Source of the DNA: Nocardiopsis terrae | GTDB taxonomy: Bacteria > Actinomycetota > Actinomycetes > Streptosporangiales > Streptosporangiaceae | Direction of reading: 5' to 3' | Assembly: GCF_014651695.1 (NCBI RefSeq) | Contig: NZ_BMXJ01000005.1 | Location: forward strand, 263,415 to 327,414 | DNA length: 64,000 nt | Shown here: in pieces, positions 40,284 through 49,275 of the stretch | How the letters are laid out: every line of letters begins with the position of its first letter | Numbering within the stretch: position 1 is the stretch's first letter | Position numbers and translations under genes: made by a program | The notes under the pieces: model-generated | Told to the model about the DNA's origin: nothing | Databases searched by the model: none | What the model saw: the letters and a program-made list of their open reading frames with translations, nothing else

Positions 40284-41723
40284 ATGGCCCCCAGCACAAC
40301 CAGCCCCCACACCTACCTGGAACTGTCGGAGGAGGGCGGCGGCGCACACAAGTTCTACGAGGTCAGGATCGACGGCACCGACGTCACCATCCGGTACGGG
40401 CGTATCGGGGAGAGCGGCCAGTCGCGCACCGCGAGCCACGCCACGGTCGCCAGGGCCGAGGCGACGGCGGCGAAGAAGATCGCCGAGAAGATGCGCAAGG
40501 GGTACGCCCCCGCGGTGGCCGGGGCCCGCCAACGGCGTGCCGTGACCAGGCGGACGATCGTCAGCCAGCGCTCGACCGCCCGCCAGGCACCGGTGCTGTG
40601 GCGGTTCCGTTCGGGCAGCCCCGCCTTCGGCATCTTCGTCGACGGCGAGCGCTGCTGGGTCGGAAACGAGCAGGGGAACGTGTACACCCTGTCGCACGAG
40701 GGCACCGTCACCGCCCGTTACGGTCTGCCGGACGGCGTCAAGTGCATCGTGGCCGACGACTTCTGGATCTACGCGGGCTGCGACGACGGCAAGGTCTACG
40801 ACCTGGGTGCCAAGATCCCGCACGTGGCGTACGAGATCGCCGAGGACGTCGACATCTACTGGCTGGACATCCACGACGGTGTCCTGGGGGTCTCCGACGT
40901 CGCCGGCAGGGTCACCGTGATCGACCACGAGGACGAGTTCCAGTGGTCACGGCGCAGCGCGGGCAGTTCCGCGTGGATGGTCCGCCACGACGAGGCCGGT
41001 GTCTACCACGGCCACTCCCGGGGCGTGACCATGTACGACGCGCACACCGGAGACGAGCGCTGGTCGGTCCCGACCAGCGGCGCGGTGCTGTTCGGCTGGC
41101 AGGAGGGCGACGAGGTCTTCGCCGCCACCTCCCGCAACTCCGTCGACCGCATCAGCAAGGGCGGAGAGCACCGGTCGACGTACCGCTGTGACGGAGCGGT
41201 CTTCTCCTGCGCGGCCTCACCGGACGGGCGGTACGTCTTCGCCGGTGACAGCCACTCCTCGGTCTACTGCTTCGCCCGGGACGGACGCCGCCTGTGGAAG
41301 CTGGCGACGGGGTGCGGATCGGCCTACTCGATGCAGTTCCACGAGGACCGGCTCTACATCGTCACCACTGACGGTTCCCTGGCCTGCATCGACGCCACTG
41401 AGTCCGCGATCGTCTCCGCGGAGCGGGGCAGTGTCCCCGATCCGGTGAGCGTGAAGGCTCCGGCCTGGGACGCGGTCACCCCCGCCACCGAGTTGGAGAC
41501 CGTCCGCGCGGGCGAGGTCGCCGACGGGGTCGTCGTGGAGTGCGTGGACGAGGGCGGGCGGCTGCGCGTGCGCGTGGTGTCCGAGGGCTTCGACCCGTCC
41601 CTGAGGGTGCAGTTCCCCAAGGACATCCGGCGTCCGGGCGCCCGCTACGTCGTGGGCGAGGTCCTCACGTCCAGCGGCGGCGGTTTCTACCGCGTCCGAG
41701 GCGACATCCGGCGCCTGGGCTGA
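40284..41723 (+). CDS. WGR domain - PQQ-like beta-propeller protein
   Basis: 479-aa protein. Residues about 8-75 are a WGR domain: YLELSEEGGGAHKFYEVRID, VTIRYGRIGESGQ and a C-terminal ATAAKKIAEKMRKGY. A basic linker (QRRAVTRRTIVSQRSTARQ) leads into about 300 residues of repeated blade-like motifs, for example GNVYTLSHEGTVTARYGLPD, DDGKVYDLGAK, AGDSHSSVYCFARDG and DGSLACIDA. The last 60 residues form a separate small beta domain (GVVVECVDEGGRLRVRVVS). WGR domains bind DNA ends or nucleoprotein in PARPs and bacterial proteins; combination with a propeller is unusual and no function is established. Single gene; a strong terminator follows. Confidence 0.85.
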   Translation: MAPSTTSPHTYLELSEEGGGAHKFYEVRIDGTDVTIRYGRIGESGQSRTASHATVARAEATAAKKIAEKMRKGYAPAVAGARQRRAVTRRTIVSQRSTARQAPVLWRFRSGSPAFGIFVDGERCWVGNEQGNVYTLSHEGTVTARYGLPDGVKCIVADDFWIYAGCDDGKVYDLGAKIPHVAYEIAEDVDIYWLDIHDGVLGVSDVAGRVTVIDHEDEFQWSRRSAGSSAWMVRHDEAGVYHGHSRGVTMYDAHTGDERWSVPTSGAVLFGWQEGDEVFAATSRNSVDRISKGGEHRSTYRCDGAVFSCAASPDGRYVFAGDSHSSVYCFARDGRRLWKLATGCGSAYSMQFHEDRLYIVTTDGSLACIDATESAIVSAERGSVPDPVSVKAPAWDAVTPATELETVRAGEVADGVVVECVDEGGRLRVRVVSEGFDPSLRVQFPKDIRRPGARYVVGEVLTSSGGGFYRVRGDIRRLG

Positions 41724-41745
41724 CCGTCCGCGAGCCGTCCCACCC

Positions 41746-41781
41746 GCACTCGGGGCCCGAGCGGGCACGGGCCCCGAGTGC
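41746..41781. terminator. Bidirectional terminator between WGR and stealth genes
   Basis: GCACTCGGGGCCCG and CGGGCCCCGAGTGC form a perfect 14-bp stem with an 8-nt loop, between convergent stop codons at 41723 and 41791. Confidence 0.85.
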
Positions 41782-41790
41782 GTTCCCCGG

Positions 41791-43644
41791 TCAGACGGCG
41801 GCGGAGACCCGCGACCCCCGGTTCCCGGCCGGTTCCGTCTGCTTCTCGAACCGCGACGGGAACGGGAAACGGCGCTCCAGGAAGTCGCGGACCATGCGGC
41901 TCACCGCCTCCTGCTGCTCCGGCGGGGTGTCGAAGTCGTTGAGGCAGAGGAAGTCGTACTCCCCCGGCACCAGGGAGGCGAGCTTCTCCGCCGCCGTGTC
42001 GGTGCCGATGTCGACGTACCTGGTCCGGTACTCACCGCGCACCCCGTACCCGTTGAGCAGGGCGTAGTACTGGTGCAGCGTGGTGGCCATGGCGATGTCG
42101 TCCGGGTGCCGGAAGCGGGAGGCGGCGGTGCGCTCCACGTCCTCCCGGTACCGCTCCTCCAGTTCCCGGTGCACCTGGCGGATCTGCGGGTAGGGGGCGT
42201 GCCGGATCTTCTGGGCGATGTTCGCCCCGAAGGAGTCCAGGAAGAGTCTGCGGGCGTTCTTCCCGGCCCAGTTGGGCGCCGCCTCCTCCGGGACGGGCGG
42301 GCCCACGCCGATCTGGTGCGGGGAGAACGGCAGCAGTGCGATCCCGTTGGCGTGGAAGAAGTGCTCGGCGCCGACCGGGTTGGCGAAGAACACGTCGTCG
42401 TTGAGGTAGAGGTAGCGCTCGGAGAGGCCCTCGATGTGGTGGAGCTGGGTCTCGATCGCACGCGAGCTGAAGACCGGCAGCACGCCCGGGTCGGTGAAGA
42501 TGTCGCGGTGGTCGACCACCGTGAGGCCGGGCTCGCCCGTGTCCAGCCAGTGCGGGACCTGGTTGTCGGTCACCACGTAGATGTTCCGGACGAACGGCGC
42601 GTACATCTGGAGGGAGCGCAGCGAGTAGCGCAGTTCCTCGTGGTCGGTGAAGCGGGAGGCGTTGGCGGCGTGCGAGGCCAGGTCCGGCTGCTGGCCGCGG
42701 TGGCGGGCGCGCTTGTCGGCGTGCTCCGGGTCGGAGCCGTCCACCCACGTGTAGACCACGTCGACGGGGAAGTCGACCTGTTCCGCGTGGCGGTGGGAGA
42801 AGGGCCGGTAGGTGGGCAGCTCACGGCCCCTGACGGTGAGGGCGGCGGTGACGCGCTCGGAGGCGGGCAGGACGTCGGCGATCCGGTTGGGCCGCGGGGC
42901 GAGCAGTGCTTCGGCCATGGCGTCGGCGGGGACCTTGACCCTGAGCCGGTCCAGGGCCCGCTCGGCGCGCTCGCTCTCCAGCACGGAACTCCCGTCCCGC
43001 CAGAACTCCACGTCGCAGCCGTACTCGAACCCGGCGAACAGGTCGCCCCCGGCGGAGAGCAGCTGTTCGGCGAAGCGGATGACCAGGCCGGACTTGACGT
43101 TCTCGGCCAGGGCACCGTCGACGTAGGCGGAGTGGTTCGTGATCCGGCCCCGCGAGCCGGGTTTGGCGGCGTAGACGGCGCTGTGCGCGTACAGCTCGCG
43201 CATGGCCTCCAGGAAGGCCTTCTTGCCGGAACGGTGCACGCCCACGACGTGGCGCAGCGGTGAGCGACCCGGTACCAGGAAGTAGTCGACCCCGGCGGAC
43301 CGGAGTGCCTCGGTGACCAGGCCCAGGTTGCGGTCGGAGGCTCCTGCGGCGGTGAAGTGCTCCACGACCCGGCCCAGCATCTCGGTGCCCCCGGGCCGTC
43401 CGGCCGCGCCCGCGGTACCGCTCCCCTGCTCCTCCGACGAGGTGTCCTGCTCCTCCGGCACGGTGAAGGTCCGCAGCCGGGGGTCCTCGGCCAGGAGTGC
43501 GCGCCTGCGGGCGGCGATCTTCGCCAGGCGTTTCTCCTGCGCCCTGAGGGCCGCTTCGGCCTGGCGCCGCTCCTCCCTCCGGGCTCTCACGGAGGGGGGA
43601 AGCAGGCGTTCGGTGGTGCGCTTGGCACGCGCCGTCAGGGACAT
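41791..43644 (-). CDS. Stealth-family polysaccharide phosphotransferase
   Basis: 617-aa protein with the four conserved regions of the stealth family: CR1 PVDVVYTWVDGSDPEH, CR2 DHEELRYSLRSLQMYAPFVR and NIYVVTDNQVPHWLD, CR3 around FRHPDDIAMATTLHQYYALL, and CR4 in FLCLNDFDTPP. About 90 N-terminal residues are basic and coiled (ARREERRQAEAALRAQEKRL). Family members transfer hexose-1-phosphate to make phosphodiester-linked capsule or wall polysaccharides. ATG at 43644 is chosen with GAAAGG upstream; the open frame beyond lacks similarity. The methyltransferase gene upstream on the same strand probably works in the same cell-surface polymer pathway. Confidence 0.92.
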   Translation of the reverse strand: MSLTARAKRTTERLLPPSVRARREERRQAEAALRAQEKRLAKIAARRRALLAEDPRLRTFTVPEEQDTSSEEQGSGTAGAAGRPGGTEMLGRVVEHFTAAGASDRNLGLVTEALRSAGVDYFLVPGRSPLRHVVGVHRSGKKAFLEAMRELYAHSAVYAAKPGSRGRITNHSAYVDGALAENVKSGLVIRFAEQLLSAGGDLFAGFEYGCDVEFWRDGSSVLESERAERALDRLRVKVPADAMAEALLAPRPNRIADVLPASERVTAALTVRGRELPTYRPFSHRHAEQVDFPVDVVYTWVDGSDPEHADKRARHRGQQPDLASHAANASRFTDHEELRYSLRSLQMYAPFVRNIYVVTDNQVPHWLDTGEPGLTVVDHRDIFTDPGVLPVFSSRAIETQLHHIEGLSERYLYLNDDVFFANPVGAEHFFHANGIALLPFSPHQIGVGPPVPEEAAPNWAGKNARRLFLDSFGANIAQKIRHAPYPQIRQVHRELEERYREDVERTAASRFRHPDDIAMATTLHQYYALLNGYGVRGEYRTRYVDIGTDTAAEKLASLVPGEYDFLCLNDFDTPPEQQEAVSRMVRDFLERRFPFPSRFEKQTEPAGNRGSRVSAAV

Positions 43645-43894
43645 GGACAGCCTTTCGGTGGGGCGCGCAGCGTCCGACCGCTGCCGCCCCGGGGTGGTGA
43701 CTGGGGATGGTGGCGGGACCACACTCCTCAGACCCGCGAGCCGCCCACACGGATGACAGCTTCGGTGACAAGAGTCCGAACAAAGACCGACCTGCGACTG
43801 AACCGCAACCATTCAGGCCGTTTGGTGACACGGAACGGTCGTGTTCTCGACCGGGAGTGACGCAAGTGTCGGCGGCTCGTTCCCCGCCGACCGC

Positions 43895-44680
43895 TCACTC
43901 CGGTGCCGTGACCCTGATCTTCGACTGGCCGTGGGGGAGTTCCTCCCAGTCCTGCATGAACCGCGCACGGAGGCCGTGCTTCTCAGCGAGCGCTACGAGG
44001 GTCTCGGTGCGGTAGTAGAAGTCCTCCCGCAGCACGTGGTGTTCGGTTCCCTCTGTGCGGTCGAAGGTGAAGTCGAAGAAGCCTCCGGGGGCGAGTACCC
44101 GGCCCACGTGGGCGAGGCACTCGTCGATCACCTCCAACGGCGAGTGCGAGAAGACGCTGTGCGCGTGGACCACGTCGAAGGAGCCTTCGGGCAGGAAGTC
44201 GAAGGTGAGGTCGTGGGTGAGGGTCAGGTGGGGCAGCTTGTGCTGGAGGCCGCGCTGGGAGAGGACCTTCTTACCCGCGATCAGGATGTCCGGGGAGATG
44301 TCGATGCCGTAGTAGCCGCCCGTGTCCAGGTAGTCGATGAACCGCCATCCCGCCCGGAGGTTGCCGCAGCCGATGTCGAGCATCCGGTGCTCCGGCTTCA
44401 GCCCGTGTCCGAGCAGGTAGTCGAACTGCATCTGTCCGAGCGCGAGCCAGCGCTCCTCGTTGCGGCTGCCGACCGCCGCCCTGGGGTCGCGGGCCGCGTC
44501 GGAGGCCATCACCGCGCGGTAGTAGGAGACGTGGTCCCGGTGGGTGAGGCGCAGGCGGAGGTCACGGGCGGACCGAAGCAGGTACGGTCCGATCCGGCCG
44601 GGGTTGCGCAACGCGTAGCGGATCCGGTGCACCAGTGAGGAGCGGTCTGCGTTGAGGGGGTCGATGGTCTGCTTCGGCAT
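43895..44680 (-). CDS. Class I SAM-dependent methyltransferase
   Basis: 261-aa methyltransferase: SAM motif RMLDIGCGNLRAGWRFIDYL, acidic YYGIDISPDI, then FDVVHAHSVFSHSPLEVIDE and LAPGGFFDFTFDR. An N-terminal basic segment (RSARDLRLRLTHRDHVSYYR) may touch a membrane or polymer. It is followed on the same strand by the stealth phosphotransferase after 250 bp, so modification of a surface glycan is a reasonable inference. Confidence 0.87.
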   Translation of the reverse strand: MPKQTIDPLNADRSSLVHRIRYALRNPGRIGPYLLRSARDLRLRLTHRDHVSYYRAVMASDAARDPRAAVGSRNEERWLALGQMQFDYLLGHGLKPEHRMLDIGCGNLRAGWRFIDYLDTGGYYGIDISPDILIAGKKVLSQRGLQHKLPHLTLTHDLTFDFLPEGSFDVVHAHSVFSHSPLEVIDECLAHVGRVLAPGGFFDFTFDRTEGTEHHVLREDFYYRTETLVALAEKHGLRARFMQDWEELPHGQSKIRVTAPE

Positions 44681-44983
44681 CGGTCGCCCGTGCCCTCCGT
44701 CGGTATCGGTAACGCTGGGATTGGCATCACATCACAGGCGGGCCACCACGCCAAGGGGCCTCTCGGGGCAGGCCGCCTTCGGTCGGCCGAAGCCGTCCTC
44801 CCCTTCGACCGGTGAACCGGAACGAGGGCGTTCGGATGGCAAAGCGCCGGTCTCACCACCCCCGCTTCCGGTGAAATCACCACAAACATGTGCCAAGTAC
44901 CCACTGTTTCGTCAACGAGCCCTCCCCGGGATGTTTCGCTGGTGGTGAGCACTCAGGTCCGAGAACGCAGAGACGGGGGCACG
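44681..44983. other. Divergent intergenic region
   Basis: Lies between the divergent methyltransferase and membrane-protein genes. It must contain both promoters; I see no convincing promoter pair, repeat or RNA. Confidence 0.4.
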
Positions 44984-45595
44984 ATGGCAGAGGAGAGCGC
45001 GCAACTGCGCCACGCCAGGCCACGGGGGCCGCGGAGCAACTGGGTCCCGCTGGGCGTCGCCGCGGCGGTGGTGGCGGTCCTGACCCTCGGTTGGGCGATG
45101 GTGAACGCCGCCCTGCCCGCCACCGAGGCCCTCCCCTCGGGTCACGGCATGACGCTCGGCTCCGGAGAGGGGTACGAGGCTTCGGTGACCTTCGACGAGG
45201 ACTGGCAGCTCGACACCGGCGCCAGCTCCCAGGGCCGGCAGTACCTGTTCACGAAGGGCCCGGTGAACCTGCAGATGAGCGTGGTCACCCCGCCTCAGGA
45301 GGCCACGGGCACCGAACTGTGGGAGGGCCTGCGCGACATCGTGCGGGTCAGTGACGCCTCGGCGGCCCTGGGCGAACCGGAGAAGGTCACCTCGGACAGC
45401 GGCAACGAGGGCCTGCGGGGCGACCTGCACCTCGGGCAGCACACCGGCACCGCGACCGTCTTCCCCTCACCGAACGGGGGCTTCGCGGTCGAGGCGCGCA
45501 CCGTCGGCACCGAGGCCGGTCAGGCGGAACTGGCCGAGGCGGAGGAGCTGGTCCAGTCGATCCGGTTCAGCCGGTCCACGGGAGGCACCTCATGA
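44984..45595 (+). CDS. Single-pass membrane protein, upstream partner of PrsW-like protease
   Basis: 203-aa protein with a cytoplasmic basic N-terminus, one TM helix (VPLGVAAAVVAVLTLGWAMV) and an extracytoplasmic alpha/beta domain (ASVTFDEDWQLDTGASSQGR ... AELAEAEELVQSIRF). No named family. Its stop overlaps the PrsW-like gene (ATGA), so the two are cotranslated; it could be a substrate, adaptor or sensor for the protease. That link is inference from operon structure. Confidence 0.75.
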   Translation: MAEESAQLRHARPRGPRSNWVPLGVAAAVVAVLTLGWAMVNAALPATEALPSGHGMTLGSGEGYEASVTFDEDWQLDTGASSQGRQYLFTKGPVNLQMSVVTPPQEATGTELWEGLRDIVRVSDASAALGEPEKVTSDSGNEGLRGDLHLGQHTGTATVFPSPNGGFAVEARTVGTEAGQAELAEAEELVQSIRFSRSTGGTS

Positions 45596-46737
45596 GCCAC
45601 GCACGCCCCGAACCAGACGTTCCGTCCACCCACAGCGGCCGGGTGCCCTTCCCCCGCGACTCCGGACAGGGCCAGGAGGGGGGCGAGCGCCTCCCCGACC
45701 CCCGGCAGGACCGGCCCCGCGCCCAGCGCCTGCCCGGGCTGACCGCGGCGGTGATCCTCGCTGTCCTCTGCCTGGTCGGCTTCGGTTTCACCCTGTTGAA
45801 CTTCGCCGGGGCGATCCGGGTCTTCACCGTCGAGGCGGTGGTATCGGCGCTCCTGCTCACGGCGGTGGGCGTGCTCGGGTTCTGGGTGCTTCGCCGTATC
45901 CGGCCGGTCCGGGCCCCGGGCCTGGCGTCCTCGCTCGCGGCCCTGCTCTGGGGGGCGACCGGGGCGATCGGCCTCGCGCTCTTCACCAACTCCAACCTGA
46001 TGTCGGCCTGGTCCAGGGCGGGCGGACTGGAGTTCGGGACCACCTGGGGCGCCGCGCTGACCGCACCCGTCAACGAGGAGCTGCTCAAGGTGACCGGGGT
46101 CGTCCTGATCGCGGTCATGGCCCCGCGCGCGGTCCGCGGCCCGATCGACGGCTTCGTGATCGGTGCACTGGTGGGGCTGGGCTTCCAGCTGGTGGAGAAC
46201 TTCACCTACGCGTTGAACGCGATCTCGATGCAGGGCGCCACCGACGGCATGCTCTCCGTCCTCCAGACCTTCTTCCTGCGGATCGGCCTCACCGGGCTGG
46301 GGTCGCACTGGGCGATGTCGGCGGTGGCGGGCACCGCGGTCGGTGTGCTGGCCGCCGTGGCCTGGCGGCCCGACGCGCGCCGGGCCGCCGGGGCCGCGTT
46401 GCTGCTGCTGTTGGCGATGGGGGTGCACTGGTTCTTCGACTCGCCGCTGCTGGAGAACCTGGCCGGAGTCCTGATCAAGACCCTGACGGTGTTCGTCATC
46501 GCGATGGCCGTCTACTTCGCGGCGCGGCACGCCTACCGCGGCAGGGTCCGCCGGGCCCTGGCCGAGGAGGGTGAGGAACTGGGCGTCCGCCGCTCCTCGG
46601 CGGTGGCCCTGGCCACCCGGCACGGGCGCCGCGCGGAGCTGGGCCGGGTGGCGCGCCCGGAGCGGCCCGCCGTCCGCGCCCGCCAGGAACAGATGGTGGC
46701 GATGGCCGAGGACCGAGCATCCGAGTACCGCGCCTGA
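45592..46737 (+). CDS. PrsW-family intramembrane metalloprotease
   Basis: 381-aa polytopic protein with about eight TM helices and the PrsW/M82 motifs: APVNEELLKVTGVV (EExxK active-site helix), GLGFQLVENFTYALN and SHWAMSAVAGTAVG, followed by MGVHWFFDS. PrsW of Bacillus cleaves the anti-sigma factor RsiW; actinobacterial homologs are numerous and mostly unassigned. A hydrophilic C-terminus of about 80 residues with many Arg/Glu is cytoplasmic. The upstream overlapping membrane protein is a candidate substrate; no anti-sigma gene is adjacent. Confidence 0.9.
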   Translation: MSHARPEPDVPSTHSGRVPFPRDSGQGQEGGERLPDPRQDRPRAQRLPGLTAAVILAVLCLVGFGFTLLNFAGAIRVFTVEAVVSALLLTAVGVLGFWVLRRIRPVRAPGLASSLAALLWGATGAIGLALFTNSNLMSAWSRAGGLEFGTTWGAALTAPVNEELLKVTGVVLIAVMAPRAVRGPIDGFVIGALVGLGFQLVENFTYALNAISMQGATDGMLSVLQTFFLRIGLTGLGSHWAMSAVAGTAVGVLAAVAWRPDARRAAGAALLLLLAMGVHWFFDSPLLENLAGVLIKTLTVFVIAMAVYFAARHAYRGRVRRALAEEGEELGVRRSSAVALATRHGRRAELGRVARPERPAVRARQEQMVAMAEDRASEYRA

Positions 46738-47264
46738 CACCGGACGGCCGCCGCCCCCGCGGGGGTGGCGGCCGTCGTCGCGCTGGCACCCGCCCTGCAG
46801 TGGCGTCGCACGCACCCGCTTGCCGGTGCTCCTGCTCGTCTTCGGCGTCTCGGCGGTGCTGCGGCTGCTGACGGGCGGACAGGCAGCGGAGCTCTACACC
46901 GCGGTGGCCTTCCTGCTCCTGCCGTACTCCCTGCTGCGTTGGGGTTCCGGTCGCGAGATCGTCGCCCACCACGTCAGCGCGATGGCGATCCGCGCACAGG
47001 CGGGTCTGGCCGTGCCGGGGACTCGCTTCGGCGTTCCTCCTCCCCCGCAGGGTCCTGAGCGATCTCCCGAGCGAAGCCGAGCGGCCTTCCCCGGCGGACC
47101 CGAGTGACCTCTCGGACGGACCCGCCCCGGGGCGCGCAGGGGGTCCGAAGGAGCCGGGCCGGGACGGAAGGGGCCCGGTCGGAGGAGGTCGGGCCGTTTC
47201 CGCCACGGGGCCGGAGGGGCCCTCGTAGCCTGGACTCCGCGGCACCCCAGGGAAGGACGATGCG
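46738..47264. other. 527-bp region with a gene remnant
   Basis: Contains the histidine-kinase-like remnant described separately (about 46815-46970) and otherwise only shadows. The last 40 bases before the XRE gene include its ribosome site (AAGGACG). Confidence 0.5.
46815..46970 (+). pseudogene. Remnant of a sensor-histidine-kinase membrane domain
   Basis: In one frame the sequence reads RLPVLLLVFGVSAVLRLLTG, AELYTAVAFLLLPYSLLRWG and SGREIV, which resembles the TM region of actinobacterial histidine kinases (YTAVAFLLLPY..RWGSGRE). It is flanked by unrelated frames with neither a start nor a kinase domain. It is a short decayed fragment. Confidence 0.5.
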
Positions 47265-48506
47265 ATGCCCGTGGACGGCACCCCGGACCCGCACGAGGTC
47301 GAGATCCCGTTCGGCACACGCCTCAAGCTGAACCGCACCAGACGCGGTATGACCCGGGAGGTGCTGGGCGGCCTGGTGGGGCGCTCCGCCTCATGGGTCA
47401 AGGCCGTGGAGACCGGGCGTCTGGGCACCCCCAAACTCTCGATCCTGCTCCGCCTGGTGGAGGCGCTGCGCATCCGCGACCTCGCCGAGCTCACCGGCGA
47501 GCAGTCCGTTCCGGTGGAGCTGTTCACCGGCCCGGGGCACGCCCTGCTGCCGAGGGTGCGCGAGGCGGTCAACGCCCTTCCGGTCGGCGACCCCCGGCCC
47601 GCTCCCCCGCCGGAGCACCTGCGCGCCCGACTGGCCGGGGCCTGGCGGGCCAGGCACTCGGCGCCCAACCACCGCGAGGTGGTCGGCCGACTGCTTCCCG
47701 GATTGTTGGAGGACGCACAGCGGGCGGTGCACCAGGCCGAGGGGGCGTCGGCACGGGCCCGCGCACGGTCGGTGCTGTCGCAGGTGTGTTCGCTGGCGCA
47801 GTTCTTCATCGCCTACCAACCCGCGCAGGGCCTGCTGTGGCGGGTGGCCGAACGCGGTATGGCCGCGGCCCAGGAGTCGGACGACCCGCACGCCCTGGGG
47901 GTGGCCGCCTGGCTGCTGGCCCAGGCGCACCGGGACGCGGGTGACTGGGAGGCCGCGGACGCGGTCACCGAGGACGCCAGCCGCCATCTCGCCCGGCACC
48001 TGCCGGACGGCGGCAGGGACGTGCTCGCGGTCTGGGGCGCCCTGCGGTTCGAGGCGGGGTACACGGCGGCACGGCGCGGGGAGGCCGGTTCGGCGTGGCG
48101 GCACTGGGACACCGCACGCCGGGCGGCCGAACGACTGCCCGCCTCCTACTACCACCCGATGACCTCCTTCTCCCGCCCGGTGATGGGCGCGCACGCGGTG
48201 ACCGTGGCGGTGGAGCTGCGCAGCGGCCACGAGGCGGTGCGCCAGTCCGGGCGGGCCCCGGCGGAGACGATCCCCTCACGGCCGCGCCGGGCCCGGCACC
48301 GGATCGAACAGGCCCGTGCCCACCGTCTGGCGGGCCAGCGGGACGAGGCGCTGCGTGTACTGGAGGCCGCACACGAGGCGGCACCGGAGACGGTCCGGTA
48401 CAACGGTTTCGCCCGCCGGATGGTGCTGGAGGAACTGGAGTCACGCGGGGGGCACCACCGGGACCGGGCGGGCTCACTGGCCGAACGGATCGGTTTACTG
48501 TCCTGA
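47265..48506 (+). CDS. XRE-family regulator with TPR-like C-terminus
   Basis: 413-aa regulator. The N-terminal HTH is GTRLKLNRTRRGMTREVLGG and LVGRSASWVKAVETG (residues about 17-50). About 300 residues of paired helices follow, ending GQRDEALRVLEAAHEAAPET, resembling TPR repeats seen in PlcR/Rgg-like or NPRR regulators. It may sense a peptide or protein partner; none is identified. ATG at 47265 preceded by AAGGACG. The neighbour downstream is unrelated in orientation. Confidence 0.87.
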   Translation: MPVDGTPDPHEVEIPFGTRLKLNRTRRGMTREVLGGLVGRSASWVKAVETGRLGTPKLSILLRLVEALRIRDLAELTGEQSVPVELFTGPGHALLPRVREAVNALPVGDPRPAPPPEHLRARLAGAWRARHSAPNHREVVGRLLPGLLEDAQRAVHQAEGASARARARSVLSQVCSLAQFFIAYQPAQGLLWRVAERGMAAAQESDDPHALGVAAWLLAQAHRDAGDWEAADAVTEDASRHLARHLPDGGRDVLAVWGALRFEAGYTAARRGEAGSAWRHWDTARRAAERLPASYYHPMTSFSRPVMGAHAVTVAVELRSGHEAVRQSGRAPAETIPSRPRRARHRIEQARAHRLAGQRDEALRVLEAAHEAAPETVRYNGFARRMVLEELESRGGHHRDRAGSLAERIGLLS

Positions 48507-48638
48507 GCTGGCCGGGAATCCCTCCGGGGACACATTCCGTACCCCTCGAATCATCGTCGACACCTAGAGTTACCAACCGTCAGAGTCCCGGGTGCTTCAG
48601 GGGGAGCCCGGGACCCGTTCAACAGTTCGGGGGGCGCC

Positions 48639-49076
48639 GTGGGCGACGCCGCCACCATCGAGGCGCAGAACCGGTCGGCGCTGGAGGCCTGGGCACGGGC
48701 CATGCGCGCGACGATCGTTCCGGTGGCCGAGAACTGGTGGTCGATCACCTACCAGGCCGAGGCCGTGCTGGCCGACGGCAGCCGGATGCGCTGCCGTTAC
48801 CGCTACATGATTCCGCGCCAGGCCGCCCTGCGGCGCTGGCGGCGCACGTACGTGGTCGGCCTGGTCCACACCGAGGGCCGGGCCCGGTGCCACCACGTGC
48901 GGCAGGTGATCCCGGTGGGCGACACCGAGGCCGAGGCCAGGCACCGGGCCGAACTGATCGCCTCCGCCCTGGTCGCCACGGAACGCAAGGGTGCCTGCGG
49001 TGCGAGCGTCGCCAACCTGGAGGTGTACGTGGTCGAACGGGCCACCCTGTGGAAACCGCGCGTCGCGAGGTACTGA
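48639..49076 (+). CDS. Hypothetical protein, 145 aa
   Basis: Basic soluble protein starting MGDAATIEAQNRSALEAWAR and containing MRCRYRYMIPRQAALRRWRR and CHHVRQVIPVGDTEAEARHR. Two beta-rich halves joined by a helix are suggested. The GTG at 48639 has a G-run 3-8 bases upstream. I recognise no family; it follows the XRE gene in the same direction after 132 bp, and a SRPBCC gene follows after 200 bp. Confidence 0.7.
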   Translation: MGDAATIEAQNRSALEAWARAMRATIVPVAENWWSITYQAEAVLADGSRMRCRYRYMIPRQAALRRWRRTYVVGLVHTEGRARCHHVRQVIPVGDTEAEARHRAELIASALVATERKGACGASVANLEVYVVERATLWKPRVARY

Positions 49077-49275
49077 GCGGCCGTGCGGGGAGCAGCCCCG
49101 GGCCCCGGTTCCGGCACTCGGTCCGAACCGCGGCCCGGACGGTCCGCCACTCGGCCCGTTCACCGCCTGGATGCTGGACCGGGACCGGCCCGAGACCGCA
49201 TGCTGGACACCTGGGCGACCGGGGGTGACCTGGGCAGTCGCCCCGACTCCATCCGCGCACCGGAGGGCCGCGACC

